A DNA stretch of 55,798 nt from Acetobacteraceae bacterium (GCA_031291795.1 JARLIJ010000152.1:1-55798); one strand, 5' to 3'; positions 18,181 through 27,812 are shown, counted from the first letter of the stretch. Translations and numbers: made by a program. The notes: generated from the sequence alone by a model not told the origin.

Positions 18181-18948
18181 TCAGTCGCCGGCGACGAGGC
18201 GGGAAAACGTCTGTAGCTGGTCAGCCTCGAGATCGGAGATCGCACAGTAGGCGACGCCGTCGTGTCGCCAGGTCATCAGGTTGAAGCCCTGCCGAGCTTC
18301 CTGGCGGAACCCGGCGTCGGCGGTATTGGGCGCGGCCCAGGCGAACAGATTGATGACGTGCTTGTCGCGCCGATACACCACGGCAGCGGCGCGATGGCCG
18401 TCGATGTAGTCGAGCCGGCCACCGACCAACGGGAATCCCTCCGGGGCGAGGTCGGGCACCGGCGGCGAGACGTCCAGCCGCGCCGACAGCCACGGCTTCA
18501 CGGTGTGGCGGTCTTCGGTCAGGACATCCGTCAGATGGTCGGCCATCATCGAACGCACATGGCTGTTGAGCACCGCCTGGGTCATCGCGTCGTCGGCGCG
18601 TCCATTCATGACCAGGAAGGTCAACGCAACCCCAGCCAATGCCCCGGCAAAGGTGCTGCCCGCGAAGGCGAAAGTGCGACCTGCGAGGGTGAGGCGCGAT
18701 CCGCGACCGATCGGGACCGGCGGCATCTCCCGCGGCAATACATTGCCGATGCGCGCGGCCAGGTCGGGGGGTGCCTGATGAAACGGTAGATTGGTCCGCA
18801 TCGCCGTCCGCATGGTCTGCAGATCCTCCAGTTGCGCCGCGCAGTCCGGGCATCGCGCCAAATGACGCGACACCATCCAGCGCCGCGTCAGCGACAATTC
18901 GCCGTCGGCCAGCAGCGGCAGAAGCGGACGGACCCGATCACACGCCAT
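18181..18948 (-). CDS. Anti-sigma factor, zinc-finger (ZAS) type
   Basis: The 255-residue protein has an N-terminal zinc-binding anti-sigma motif, HLARCPDCAAQL (His-x3-Cys-x2-Cys), near residue 30. A single membrane segment follows around residues 100-120 (FAFAGSTFAGALAGVALTFL), then a roughly 130-residue extracytoplasmic domain. It should hold the neighbouring ECF sigma factor inactive at the inner membrane until a signal reaches the periplasmic domain. The ATG at 18948 overlaps the sigma gene by 11 bases, so the two are made together. Confidence 0.88.
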   Translation of the reverse strand: MACDRVRPLLPLLADGELSLTRRWMVSRHLARCPDCAAQLEDLQTMRTAMRTNLPFHQAPPDLAARIGNVLPREMPPVPIGRGSRLTLAGRTFAFAGSTFAGALAGVALTFLVMNGRADDAMTQAVLNSHVRSMMADHLTDVLTEDRHTVKPWLSARLDVSPPVPDLAPEGFPLVGGRLDYIDGHRAAAVVYRRDKHVINLFAWAAPNTADAGFRQEARQGFNLMTWRHDGVAYCAISDLEADQLQTFSRLVAGD

Positions 18949-19501
18949 GTGCGGCCTCCCGGGATTCGTTGCTGAGCCAGAGCCGGCGAAGTGCCAGGCG
19001 GGCGCGCGCAAGACGCGACATCACTGTGCCGATCGGTACCGACACCACCGTGGCGATCTCCTTGTATGACAGGTCCTCGACCTCGCGCAGCAGCAGGACC
19101 TCCCGATATTCCGCCGGCAGGCGCTCCATCAGGCGGGTCAGCGTCTGGCTGTCGATGCTTTCCAGCAACAGGCTTTCGGGGTCGCGCGGCTGGTGGCCCC
19201 AAACGATGTCTGCGATCTCCCCGCCGTCGTCGGCGGGCGATTCGGACCGGAACACCATCCGTGGCGTGCGGTTCTCTTTTGCCCAGGTCATGAAGCTGTT
19301 CCGCACGATGGTCAGCAGCCAAACCCGGAAGTTGCCGCCCTGCCAGGCGTCGAAATAGCGAAATGCCCGCAGATAGGCGTCTTGCACCACGTCCTCGGCG
19401 TCCGCCCCATTGCCTGCCAGCCAGCGGGCAAGGTTGTAGGCCGCGTCCAGGTGCGGCAGGGCGAGCAACTCGAAACGGCGTTTCCGGTCGTCCGGGGCCA
19501 C
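18938..19501 (-). CDS. ECF RNA polymerase sigma factor
   Basis: The 187-residue sigma-70 family protein has only regions 2 and 4. Region 2 is DAAYNLARWLAGNGADAEDV, then VQDAYLRAFRYFDAW. Region 4 is LPAEYREVLLLREVEDLSYK and EIATVVSVPIGTVMSRLARA. This is the extracytoplasmic-function type. The start is a GTG at 19501. The membrane anti-sigma factor overlaps its 3' end. Two matching promoter-like boxes occur in the divergent intergenic region, one facing this gene, so it probably activates itself and the divergent metallophosphoesterase-cupredoxin pair. Confidence 0.92.
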   Translation of the reverse strand: MAPDDRKRRFELLALPHLDAAYNLARWLAGNGADAEDVVQDAYLRAFRYFDAWQGGNFRVWLLTIVRNSFMTWAKENRTPRMVFRSESPADDGGEIADIVWGHQPRDPESLLLESIDSQTLTRLMERLPAEYREVLLLREVEDLSYKEIATVVSVPIGTVMSRLARARLALRRLWLSNESREAAHGV

Positions 19502-19535
19502 GGTTCGCGTCCTGTCTGTCGAGCGATACTCGTCT

Positions 19536-19562
19536 TACCGCGCATTGCCGTCTGGTATTCCC
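19536..19562 (-). promoter_or_regulatory. Candidate ECF promoter for the sigma/anti-sigma operon
   Basis: Read on the minus strand, GGGAATA (19562-19556), 16 bases and GGTA (19539-19536) precede the sigma factor start by about 35 bases. The same boxes with the same 16-base spacing face the opposite way for the divergent genes. Confidence 0.55.
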
Positions 19563-19586
19563 GGCAAACAAAAAATCCTGCGCGAG

Positions 19587-19613
19587 GGGAATAGCCCGAA
19601 CCGAACACCGGTA
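19587..19613 (+). promoter_or_regulatory. Candidate ECF promoter for the metallophosphoesterase-cupredoxin operon
   Basis: GGGAATA (19587-19593), 16 bases, then GGTA (19610-19613), followed by a 53-base gap to the metallophosphoesterase ATG at 19667. It mirrors the box pair in front of the sigma factor gene, which argues that both are read by the same sigma factor. Confidence 0.55.
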
Positions 19614-19666
19614 TGGCGCGCAGAAGGGTCGCCGTTGCGGCCCTCGCACCGGAGGAGCCAACAGAC

Positions 19667-20605
19667 ATGGGCAGCGATACCCTTCGGCCGGATGCTCCCG
19701 GCCGCCGCCGCGTCCTGACGTGCATGAGCTGGGCCGGTTCGGCCATGATCTGGTCCATGGCAGGCGGCGTGCCGCGCTCCCGCCTGATCGGGGTCGCCGA
19801 AGCGGCGATGCCGACCAAAGACTTCTCATTTGCGCAGATCAGCGACAGCCACCTGGGCTTCGACAAACCGGTCAACCCGGATACCACAGCGACGTTGCAG
19901 GAAGCGCTCGGCCGGGTCACGGCAATGCCGGAGAAGCCGGCGTTCCTGATCCACACCGGCGATATCACCCATCTCTCCAAGCCCGGGCAGTTCGACACGG
20001 GTCATCAGTTGATGGCAGCCACCGGCCTGACCGTTCACACCGTCCCCGGCGAGCACGACATCCTGGAAGATGACGGCAAGAGCTACCTCAATCGCTACGG
20101 CAAAGGCACCAAGGGCGACGGCTGGTACAGCTTCAATGCGGAGGGCGTGCATTTCGTCGGCCTGGTCAACGTCGTGAACCTTCAGGGCAACGGACTGGGC
20201 GCTTTGGGACACGCTCAGCTCGAATGGTTGGAACGGGACGTCAAGGGTCTCAGTGCCAGCACCCCGATCGTGGTGTTCGCCCACGTGCCGCTCTGGATGG
20301 TCTACGGGGATTGGGGCTGGGGCACGGCCGACGGCGCACAGGCTCTGGGCTATCTGAAGCGTTTCGGGTCGGTGACCGTGTTGAACGGGCACATCCATCA
20401 GGTGATGCAGAAGGTGGAAGGGCATGTCGCCTTCCACACTGCGCGCTCCACGGCGTTCCCGCAGCCGGCGCCGGGGCAGGCAAAGGGGCCGGGCCCGATC
20501 GCCGTACCGCCGGGCGAGCTTAGAAATTACCTGGGGGTGGCCCGTGTCAGCCTGGTGGCTTCCAATGCGCCGCTAGCCGTCGTTGACACGCCGTTGGCGG
20601 GCTGA
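19667..20605 (+). CDS. Secreted metallophosphoesterase
   Basis: The 312-residue calcineurin-like phosphoesterase has the two-metal motifs in order: QISDSHLGF (D-x-H), IHTGDITH (GD), VPGEHDIL (the family GN/D-H position, here GEHD), VFAHVPLW and LNGHIHQV (GHxH). The N-terminus has RRR followed by VLTCMSWAGSAMIW, a twin-arginine-like export signal, so it is probably periplasmic. The ATG at 19667 has GGAGGAG upstream and lies downstream of a candidate ECF promoter. It is followed by a cupredoxin gene 11 bp away. Its substrate is unknown. Confidence 0.85.
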   Translation: MGSDTLRPDAPGRRRVLTCMSWAGSAMIWSMAGGVPRSRLIGVAEAAMPTKDFSFAQISDSHLGFDKPVNPDTTATLQEALGRVTAMPEKPAFLIHTGDITHLSKPGQFDTGHQLMAATGLTVHTVPGEHDILEDDGKSYLNRYGKGTKGDGWYSFNAEGVHFVGLVNVVNLQGNGLGALGHAQLEWLERDVKGLSASTPIVVFAHVPLWMVYGDWGWGTADGAQALGYLKRFGSVTVLNGHIHQVMQKVEGHVAFHTARSTAFPQPAPGQAKGPGPIAVPPGELRNYLGVARVSLVASNAPLAVVDTPLAG

Positions 20606-20616
20606 GGGAGCCGCCG

Positions 20617-20982
20617 ATGACGCGCATCAGACAAGCAGCGCCCGACTCCTTGCGGGTGCGTCGCCGGGCGCTGCTCGCCACGATTCCTTGGCTGGCGGCG
20701 CTCTCACGTGCCGGGTGGGCGGAGATGCCGCCCCAGGCAGACGTCCAGGTCGACAACTTCACGTTCCAGCCGGCGCTGGTTCGAGTCCGCGCCGGGACCA
20801 CGGTGGTCTGGACCAATCACGACGACATTCCGCACAGTATCGTCGTCGCAGCGCTGAAGGTGCACTCCCATCCGTTCGACACCAATAGCACGTTTTCGTA
20901 CCGGTTTGAGGCGCCAGGGACCTTCAACTACGTTTGCGGCCTTCATCCGCACATGAAAGGTCAGGTCCTCGTGTCGGCCTGA
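20617..20982 (+). CDS. Cupredoxin (plastocyanin/amicyanin-like) with export signal
   Basis: The 121-residue protein has a twin-arginine-like signal (RVRRRALLATIPWLAALSRA) and a single cupredoxin domain. The copper ligands are visible: His in NHDDIPHSIV, then Cys, His and Met in YVCGLHPHMKGQV, the pattern of a type 1 blue copper site. It would act in the periplasm in electron transfer or copper handling. It lies 11 bp behind the metallophosphoesterase in a unit that the ECF sigma factor probably controls, which hints at an envelope redox or copper stress role. Confidence 0.88.
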   Translation: MTRIRQAAPDSLRVRRRALLATIPWLAALSRAGWAEMPPQADVQVDNFTFQPALVRVRAGTTVVWTNHDDIPHSIVVAALKVHSHPFDTNSTFSYRFEAPGTFNYVCGLHPHMKGQVLVSA

Positions 20983-21000
20983 ACCGGCTGCAGGCTCGCA

Positions 21001-21025
21001 CCTCCTCCGTGTTCGACGGAGGAGG
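21001..21025. terminator. Hairpin terminator between convergent genes
   Basis: CCTCCTCCGT (21001-21010) pairs perfectly with ACGGAGGAGG (21016-21025) around the loop GTTCG. It lies in the 50-bp gap between the convergent cupredoxin and thiolase genes. There is no long T-tract, but stem and position fit a shared terminator. Confidence 0.6.
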
Positions 21026-21032
21026 CTGCGGT

Positions 21033-22214
21033 TCACACCCGCTCGAAGATCGCGGCGATGCCCTGACCGCCGCCGATGCACATCGTCACCAGGGCATAGC
21101 GGCCACCGATGCGCTCCAGCTCGTAAAGTGCCTTGATCGTAAGGATGGTGCCGGTGGCGCCGACCGGATGACCCAGCGATATCCCGGAGCCGTTCGGATT
21201 GGTCTTGGCCGGATCGAGCTCAAGCTCCTTGGCGACCGCACAGGCCTGTGCGGCGAAGGCTTCGTTTGACTCGATCACGTCCATGTCGGCGAGGGTCAGG
21301 CCGGCGCGCTTCAGGGCCTGGCGGGTCGCCGGAACCGGGCCGATGCCCATCACCTTCGGATCGACGCCGGCATGGCCGTAGGCCACCAGGCGGCCCAGCG
21401 GCTGGGCGCCACGCTTGCTGGCCGTATCCCCGTCCATCAGCACCACGGCGGCCGCGGCGTCGTTGATGCCGGAGGCATTCCCGGCGGTCACGGTGCCATC
21501 CTTGCGGAAGACCGGGCGGAGCTTTGCCATATCCGCGGCCTTGGCATCGGCACGGACATGCTCATCGGTGTCGAACAGCGTCTCGCCGCGACGCGACCGG
21601 AGCGTTATTGGCATTATCTGCGCCTTGAACCGGCCCTCGGCGATCGCGTGCGCGGCACGGCGATGCGATTCCACTGCCAGACCGTCCTGCTGCTCGCGGG
21701 TGATCTGGTGGCTCTCCGCCAGGTTCTCCGCCGTCTCGCCCATGTGGATGTCGTGGAACGGGTCATGCAGGGCGGCGGTCATCATGTCGATCATCTTGCT
21801 GTCGCCCATGCGGGCGCCCCAGCGCATGCCGGACGCCAGATAGCCGGCACGGCTCATGCTTTCCGCGCCTCCCGCAACGGCGATGTCCGCGTCCTCGAGC
21901 ATGACAGCCTGCGCCGCAGACACCACGGCCTGCAGACCGGAGCCACATAGCCGGTTCAGCGTCAGCGCAGGCGCGCTCTGGCCGATGCCGGCGCCCAATG
22001 CCGCCACGCGGCTGAGGTACATATCCTTCGGGTCAGTATGGATCACGTTGCCGAAGACGACATGTCCGACCTCGGCGCCATCGACCGCAGCCCGCGACAG
22101 CGCCTCACGCGTTACCTGGGCGGCAAGTTCGGTGGGAGGGATGTCCTTCAGGCTGCCGCCGAAATCCCCAATGGCGGTGCGCACACCGGAAATGACGAAC
22201 ACGTCCCGCTGCAT
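21033..22214 (-). CDS. Acetyl-CoA C-acetyltransferase / beta-ketothiolase
   Basis: The 393-residue thiolase condenses or cleaves acyl-CoA units. It has the acylated Cys at about position 90 in NRLCGSGLQAVVSAAQ, the signature NEAFAAQ, the catalytic His in GHPVGATG and the second Cys in CIGGGQGIA. This is the biosynthetic or PHB-type class, so roles in polyhydroxybutyrate or fatty-acid metabolism are possible. No phaB or phaC neighbour is present to decide. The length is complete. Confidence 0.92.
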   Translation of the reverse strand: MQRDVFVISGVRTAIGDFGGSLKDIPPTELAAQVTREALSRAAVDGAEVGHVVFGNVIHTDPKDMYLSRVAALGAGIGQSAPALTLNRLCGSGLQAVVSAAQAVMLEDADIAVAGGAESMSRAGYLASGMRWGARMGDSKMIDMMTAALHDPFHDIHMGETAENLAESHQITREQQDGLAVESHRRAAHAIAEGRFKAQIMPITLRSRRGETLFDTDEHVRADAKAADMAKLRPVFRKDGTVTAGNASGINDAAAAVVLMDGDTASKRGAQPLGRLVAYGHAGVDPKVMGIGPVPATRQALKRAGLTLADMDVIESNEAFAAQACAVAKELELDPAKTNPNGSGISLGHPVGATGTILTIKALYELERIGGRYALVTMCIGGGQGIAAIFERV

Positions 22215-22480
22215 GATGGCCTGCCTTTATGTCACGCTTCCTGCTGGCTTGCTTCACACAGGCTCTCGCCGGACGCAAGCGGCGCCAGTCACGGGCTGAC
22301 TCGTGGGCCACCGGCCGCGCCGGCCATGCCGAACGGCGGCATGCCGATCTCGGCACCCGGACCAGTCAAATGCGACAACGCAAGCGTCTTGGGGGGTGCA
22401 AAGCCGGAGCAAACGGGCTAGGCACCCCCGCTTAAGGCGTTTGCTATCAAATAGTCATCGGATTGCCTGGAGCCGAGGAT

Positions 22481-24175
22481 ATGGGTGAGAACGAGACCGC
22501 CGCGACGGATGCAGGACGGGACTTCGTGCGCGACATCGTGCAGGCGGACCTGACCGCAGGGCGGGTCCAGACCGTCGTGACTCGCTTTCCGCCTGAGCCG
22601 AACGGTTACCTTCATATCGGGCATGCCAAGTCGATTTGCCTGAATTTCGGCATCGCGCAGGAATTCGGAGGGCGTTGCCATCTGCGCTTCGACGATACGA
22701 ACCCGGTCAAGGAGGAACAGGAATACATCGACTCGATCCAGCGGGACGTCCGTTGGTTGGGATTCGACTGGGGGCAGAACCTCTACTACGCGTCGGATTA
22801 CTTCGAGCAGCTTTATGCCTGGGCGGAGCATCTGATCCGAAATGGCAAGGCCTATGTGGACGATACCCCCGCGGAAGCCATGCGGTCGGCGCGCGGCACG
22901 CTGACGGAGCCTGGGCAGAACAGCCCGGATCGCTACCGCTCGATCGAAGAGAACCTGGATCTGTTCCAGCGCATGCGAGCCGGCGAGTTCCCGAACGGCG
23001 CGCGGGTGCTGCGGGCAAAGATCGACATGGCGTCCGGCAACATGAACCTGCGGGATCCGGTGCTCTATCGCATCCTGCACGTGCCGCATCCGCGCACTGG
23101 CGACACCTGGTGCATCTACCCCACTTACGATTTTGCACACGGTCAGTCGGACGCGATCGAAGGTATCACGCACTCGATCTGCACACTGGAGTTCGAGGAC
23201 CATCGCCCGCTGTACGAGTGGCTGATCGAGAACCTGCCGGTCCCGGCACACCCGCGGCAGTATGAGTTCGCACGCCTGAATATCGGCTACACGGTGCTCT
23301 CGAAGCGCATCCTGACAACCCTGGTGCGTGACGGGCATGTGACCGGGTGGGACGATCCCCGCATGCCGACGCTCGCGGGGTTGCAGCGCCGCGGCGTGCC
23401 GGCAGCTGCCGTCCGTGAATTCGTCCGCCGCGTGGGGGTGGCCCGAGCGAACAGCGTGGTGGACGTGGCCCAGCTCGAGGCGACGATCCGCGAGACGCTC
23501 AATCCGATCGCAGAGCGTCGTATGGCTGTGCTGCGCCCGCTAAAGGTCGTGATCGAGAACTATCCGGCGGGGCAGACGGAGACCCTGATGGCCGCGAATC
23601 ATCCCGATGCGCCGGAGCGGGGCCAGCGCCCGCTCACGTTCGGGCGGGAGATATTCGTGGAGCAGGAGGATTTCATCGAGGATCCGCCGAAGAAGTTCTT
23701 TCGCCTGTCGCCAGGGCGCGAGGTGCGCTTGCGTTACGCCTATCTCGTGACATGCCGCGAGGTCGTAAAGGACGCCGACGGCACCGTTGTGGAGTTGCGG
23801 TGCGTATACGATCCGGCGTCTCGAGGCGGGAATGCCCCCGATGGTCGGAAGGTGCAGGGTACGCTGCATTGGGTGGCTGCTGCTGACGCTGTGGCCGCTG
23901 AGGTTCGTCTCTACAACCACCTGTTCGCGCGGCCTGACCCTGGCGCTGACGGGAACGTCATGACCGACCTCAATCCGAATTCCCTGGAAGTGCTGCGAGA
24001 TTGCCTGATCGAACCAAGCCTTGCCGGAACGGACCTGCCCCATACAGTGCAATTCGAGCGACAGGGTTACTTTTGCCGCGACCGCGACAGCACCGTGGGG
24101 CGACCGATCTTCAATCGCACCATCGGATTGCGCGACACATGGGCAAAGGCCGGGGGGACGCCCGCACGCCGATGA
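22481..24175 (+). CDS. glnS: Glutamine--tRNA ligase
   Basis: The 564-residue class I aminoacyl-tRNA synthetase charges tRNA-Gln. It has the HIGH-type motif [20 protein letters not shown], the GlnRS-specific [12 protein letters not shown], the KMSKS-type loop VLSKR, and the C-terminal anticodon-binding beta barrels ([18 protein letters not shown]). The ATG at 22481 is preferred over a TTG six codons upstream. It is the last normal-GC gene before the phage block, whose first promoter-like site lies about 75 bp after its stop. Confidence 0.96.
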   Translation: MGENETAATDAGRDFVRDIVQADLTAGRVQTVVTRFPPEPNGYLHIGHAKSICLNFGIAQEFGGRCHLRFDDTNPVKEEQEYIDSIQRDVRWLGFDWGQNLYYASDYFEQLYAWAEHLIRNGKAYVDDTPAEAMRSARGTLTEPGQNSPDRYRSIEENLDLFQRMRAGEFPNGARVLRAKIDMASGNMNLRDPVLYRILHVPHPRTGDTWCIYPTYDFAHGQSDAIEGITHSICTLEFEDHRPLYEWLIENLPVPAHPRQYEFARLNIGYTVLSKRILTTLVRDGHVTGWDDPRMPTLAGLQRRGVPAAAVREFVRRVGVARANSVVDVAQLEATIRETLNPIAERRMAVLRPLKVVIENYPAGQTETLMAANHPDAPERGQRPLTFGREIFVEQEDFIEDPPKKFFRLSPGREVRLRYAYLVTCREVVKDADGTVVELRCVYDPASRGGNAPDGRKVQGTLHWVAAADAVAAEVRLYNHLFARPDPGADGNVMTDLNPNSLEVLRDCLIEPSLAGTDLPHTVQFERQGYFCRDRDSTVGRPIFNRTIGLRDTWAKAGGTPARR

Positions 24176-24250
24176 TCGGAACGTGCGGGTTGGTTGGCGA
24201 TGCTGCCGCTTCGAGCCTGGCCGACAAGACGGAGGGGTAGGAAAAATTTC

Positions 24251-24280
24251 TTGCCCACCTGACCCAGAATTCGGTATATC
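24251..24280 (+). promoter_or_regulatory. Candidate promoter for the phage structural operon
   Basis: TTGCCC (24251-24256), an 18-base spacer and TATATC (24275-24280) give a sigma70-like promoter in the 302-bp gap between glnS and the terminase gene. This gap is AT-richer than the upstream gene, and I see nothing else in it. Confidence 0.4.
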
Positions 24281-24477
24281 TTCGGCCATGATCAGGGTTC
24301 AGGTCTCGGGCCCTCTGGTCTAACTCTTCTGGAATCAATGGCTTCGCCGCCAAGCCAGTATCGCGGCCGGATGTGTGGCATCCGCGACCGCGACCAACAT
24401 GGTGCGCGATCGCGTGGCTGGATGATCGAGGTGTCCCTGGATTTTTCAGCGTCTTCTGTTGCTGTACCGTACAGGCT

Positions 24478-25902
24478 GTGACGCAGACCGAGAGCGAGCA
24501 CAGCGTCGGCGCTGCGTATGAAACTGTCCTACGCACCTCCGTCCGGTCCGATCTGACACGTTGGGCCAGCTATGTCATGTCGCGCAGCGCCCAGCGTCCG
24601 GCTGCGCATCATCGCCTCCTGTTGGCCAACCTGGAAAAACTGAGCCGCGGTGAGACCGACCGGCTCATGGTTCTGATGCCGCCTGGTTCGGCGAAGTCAA
24701 CCTATGCGTCGATCCTCTTCCCGGCGTGGTGGTTCGTTCATCACCCGCGTTCGTCCGTGATCGGCGCGTCGCACACAGCGACCCTCGCCGCCTATTTCAG
24801 CCGGCGGGTCCGCGACACGGTGACGCAACATGCTTCGCGCCTGGGCTATGAAATATCGAGCTCAGACCGCGCCGCAGCGCACTGGACCACGACGACGGGA
24901 GGCGAATACTATTCGGCTGGCACCCGCGGTTCGTTCGTTGGCCGCCGTGCCGACCTGGTGGTCATCGACGACCCGCTGCGGTCGCAGGTCGAGGCTGACA
25001 GCCCGTCTCTGCGTGAACGCATATGGGGTTGGTACCAGTCCGATCTGGCTACCCGCCTGAAGCCAGGCGCCCGGATCGTTCTGATCATGACCAGGTGGCA
25101 CGAGGACGACCTTGGAGGCCGCCTCCTGGCGCAAAGCGATACCGAATGGACGGTGCTGCGCCTCCCCGCGCTTGCCGAAGCAGACGATCCGCTCGGGCGC
25201 ACTACAGGGACGCCATTGTGGCCCGAGTGGGAGAGCCTCACAGACCTTAGCCGGAAGCGCCTGGCAGTGGGAGAACGAGCCTGGTCCGCCTTGTTCCAAC
25301 AATCTCCTCAGCCGCAGACCGGGCGCCTGTTCGACGTGTCCCACCTTCGGACGATCGATCGGGAGTCGAAGGAGGCAAACGCGCCTGTGGTGCGCGCCTG
25401 GGATCTGGCCGCGACGGCTGCAACCGGCGACAATGACCCTGACTGGACGGTCGGATTGAAGCTGGCTCGCAATTCTGTTGGCACCTACGCGATCCTCGAT
25501 GTGGTTCGCTTGCGGGGATCACCGCGGCAGATCGAGGATCAGATCGTTGCGACTGCCGCGGCGGACGGACCGACTGTCCGCATCGGGTTGCCGGAGGATC
25601 CCGGGCAGGCTGGCAAAAGCCAGATTGCTTATCTTGTCAGCCGACTCAGTGGTTATCACGTTTCAGCATCACGCGAGGCCGGAGGGAAAGCCGCACGCGC
25701 CGCGCCCGTCGCCTCTCAAATGGACGCCGGGAACATCGCCATCGTGCACGCGAAATGGAACCATGCTTTTCTTGATGAATTGAAGCTTTTCCCATTTGGT
25801 CGCAAGGATGACCAGGTGGACGCGTTGTCGCGCGCTTTCAGCATGCTGGTCCCGTCGCAGCAGGCGACGCGGAAGCTGAGCATCCCGCTCTTCGTCCGCT
25901 GA
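24478..25902 (+). CDS. Phage terminase large subunit
   Basis: TerL is the motor and nuclease that packs DNA into the capsid. The 474-residue product has a Walker A-like MPPGSAKSTYAS, Walker B with LVVIDDPL, the coupling region VLIMTRWHEDDLGGRLL, and a C-terminal RNase H-like nuclease with an Asp in VRAWDLAATA and DDQVDALSRAF near the end. All catalytic positions look intact. The start is uncertain. I chose the GTG at 24478 because the 35 residues before it look non-coding. No small terminase gene is visible upstream. Confidence 0.85.
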   Translation: MTQTESEHSVGAAYETVLRTSVRSDLTRWASYVMSRSAQRPAAHHRLLLANLEKLSRGETDRLMVLMPPGSAKSTYASILFPAWWFVHHPRSSVIGASHTATLAAYFSRRVRDTVTQHASRLGYEISSSDRAAAHWTTTTGGEYYSAGTRGSFVGRRADLVVIDDPLRSQVEADSPSLRERIWGWYQSDLATRLKPGARIVLIMTRWHEDDLGGRLLAQSDTEWTVLRLPALAEADDPLGRTTGTPLWPEWESLTDLSRKRLAVGERAWSALFQQSPQPQTGRLFDVSHLRTIDRESKEANAPVVRAWDLAATAATGDNDPDWTVGLKLARNSVGTYAILDVVRLRGSPRQIEDQIVATAAADGPTVRIGLPEDPGQAGKSQIAYLVSRLSGYHVSASREAGGKAARAAPVASQMDAGNIAIVHAKWNHAFLDELKLFPFGRKDDQVDALSRAFSMLVPSQQATRKLSIPLFVR

Positions 25903-25986
25903 GCCGCAGCCTGAGCGCTTGCGCTGATCAGGGCGGCTGTTGTTGGGATCGACACAGCCTGCTCTCCCTCAATTTCAGGCATATTC

Positions 25987-27405
25987 ATGTTCGAGACGAT
26001 CTGCCGATTGATCCCACAAGACAGCGACTACCCCGCACGAACACGAACCCTCGACATCCTGACGCGGATTCTCGACGGGCGATTGTACGATGTTCTGCCC
26101 TATGAATTTCATGAGGAGCGCGCGTCCAGCGGCGAGTACATCCCGTTACGCAGCCGGCGTCCGAATGTCCGCTACAATCTCGCGCGAATTGTCGTGGAGG
26201 ACAGCGTCTCTCTGCTTTTCAGCGAAGGGCATTTCCCCAGATTCGATTGTACCGACAAGGTGCTGCAAGGCACGCTTGCCGACATCGTCAAGGAAACCCG
26301 TCTCAATCAGCTGATGACCGACGCCGCGATACGCGGCTCCGTCGGCTCCATTGCCATATTGGTCCGCGTTCTCAGCGGACGTCTCTTCTTTGATGCCATG
26401 CCGACCACTTACCTCACCGCGCTTTGGAATCCTGCCTGTCCAGACGCATTGGCAACCGTCAGGGAAGCCTACAAGGTTGCTGGGACCGTGCTGGCTTCCA
26501 ACGGATATCAAATCGACGACCCGACCGTTACATACTGGTTCGTTCGTCAGTGGGATACCGAATTTGAAACCTGGTATCTTCCGACTCCCACAACGCAGGG
26601 CGTCCCGAATGCGGTCGACCCGGCCAGAACGGTCCGGCACGGTCTGGGATTTGTTCCGATCGTCTGGATCAAGAACCTGCCTGGCGGCTCATCGACCGGC
26701 GACAAAAATGATGGGGGATGCACATTCGGTACGGCAATTGAAAGCCAAATCGAGATTGACTACCAGCTCAGCCAGGCTGGTCGAGGGTTGAAATATAGCA
26801 GTGATCCAACCTTGCTCATCAAGGAACCCGCCTCGTCGGACAGCGAGATTGTCAAAGGCGCAGGAAATGCCCTGATCGTAACGGAAAAGGGCGACGCTCG
26901 CCTCCTCGAAATCGGTGGGTCGGCATCGGCTGCGGTTGTCGATTATGTTCGCACGCTCCGGGAGTTCGCACTCGAAAGCGTTCATGGCAATCGTGCCAAT
27001 CCCGAGCGACTGAGTGCCGCCCAATCGGGGCGCGCCATCGAGTTGCTGAACCAGGGCTTGCTGTGGCTATCAGACAATCTGCGGATCAGTTACGGTGAAA
27101 TCGCTCTTCTTGATCTGGCACGGATGGTGGTGCGCGCATCACAGATCTATCCGTTGCAGGTCTTCGGAAAACCCATTCCTGCCATGGACAGTACTGTTCG
27201 CCTCTCGCTGCAGTGGCCACGGTGGTATGTACCAACCGCCGATGATCGTCAAAAGGATGCACAGACCTTGGCCGCATTGGTCGAGTCCGAGCTAATCAGT
27301 CACGAAACAGCGGTAAAGGCCATCGCCCACAATTACGACATCGGTGATATTGCCGCTGAACTATCGCAGCTTGCTGAAGATCAGAATACCGAGGCTTCAT
27401 TATGA
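25987..27405 (+). CDS. Phage portal protein
   Basis: The 472-residue protein lies between terminase and scaffold, where a portal is expected. It has portal-like features of the SPP1-gp6 type: an N-terminal segment with RPNVRYNLARIVVEDSVSLL, a beta-rich clip region, IDYQLSQAGRGLKYSSDPTL, and a C-terminal helical tail (ADDRQKDAQTLAALVESELI, then SHETAVKAIAH). The portal forms the DNA entry ring at the capsid vertex. The stop overlaps the next gene start (ATGA). Confidence 0.8.
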   Translation: MFETICRLIPQDSDYPARTRTLDILTRILDGRLYDVLPYEFHEERASSGEYIPLRSRRPNVRYNLARIVVEDSVSLLFSEGHFPRFDCTDKVLQGTLADIVKETRLNQLMTDAAIRGSVGSIAILVRVLSGRLFFDAMPTTYLTALWNPACPDALATVREAYKVAGTVLASNGYQIDDPTVTYWFVRQWDTEFETWYLPTPTTQGVPNAVDPARTVRHGLGFVPIVWIKNLPGGSSTGDKNDGGCTFGTAIESQIEIDYQLSQAGRGLKYSSDPTLLIKEPASSDSEIVKGAGNALIVTEKGDARLLEIGGSASAAVVDYVRTLREFALESVHGNRANPERLSAAQSGRAIELLNQGLLWLSDNLRISYGEIALLDLARMVVRASQIYPLQVFGKPIPAMDSTVRLSLQWPRWYVPTADDRQKDAQTLAALVESELISHETAVKAIAHNYDIGDIAAELSQLAEDQNTEASL

Positions 27406-27812
27406 CAGAGAGTACCGTCCCCGAACCCAATCCTGAGATCCAGGAGCTCAAGCGACAGAACGACGATCTGCAGCGCGCCATCGCCGATGTGAAGCAGGAG
27501 ATGATGTCCAGGCTCGTTGTTTCCGAACTGAAAGCGGAGGCGCTGCGAGCAGGCATCGTGGATCTGGACGGCCTCCGGCTGCTCGATATGGACAAGCTGC
27601 GCATCGGGGATGGTGACGCCATCCAAGGGGCCGTCGAGGTGATCGACGGGTTGAAAGCCCGCAAGCCCTGGCTGTTCCAGACGACGTCCTCGTCGTCATC
27701 GGCGATGCCCGCGCCCCCGGCGCATCCGCCATCGCAGAAGCTCGCGACCGAGATGACGGACGCGGAATATCGCGTCGCCCGTGCCCACCTTATCAAGTCT
27801 CATGCCCGCTGA
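27402..27812 (+). CDS. Probable capsid scaffolding protein
   Basis: The 136-residue acidic protein begins with a coiled-coil stretch (NPEIQELKRQNDDLQRAIAD), then a segment with LKAEALRAGIVDLDGLRLLD, the pattern of small phage scaffolds upstream of capsid genes. A proline/serine linker and a basic C-terminal end (RVARAHLIKSHAR) could bind the capsid shell. It overlaps the portal gene by four bases. No head protease is encoded nearby, so the scaffold may leave intact. The assignment rests on position and shape. Confidence 0.65.
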   Translation: MTESTVPEPNPEIQELKRQNDDLQRAIADVKQEMMSRLVVSELKAEALRAGIVDLDGLRLLDMDKLRIGDGDAIQGAVEVIDGLKARKPWLFQTTSSSSSAMPAPPAHPPSQKLATEMTDAEYRVARAHLIKSHAR

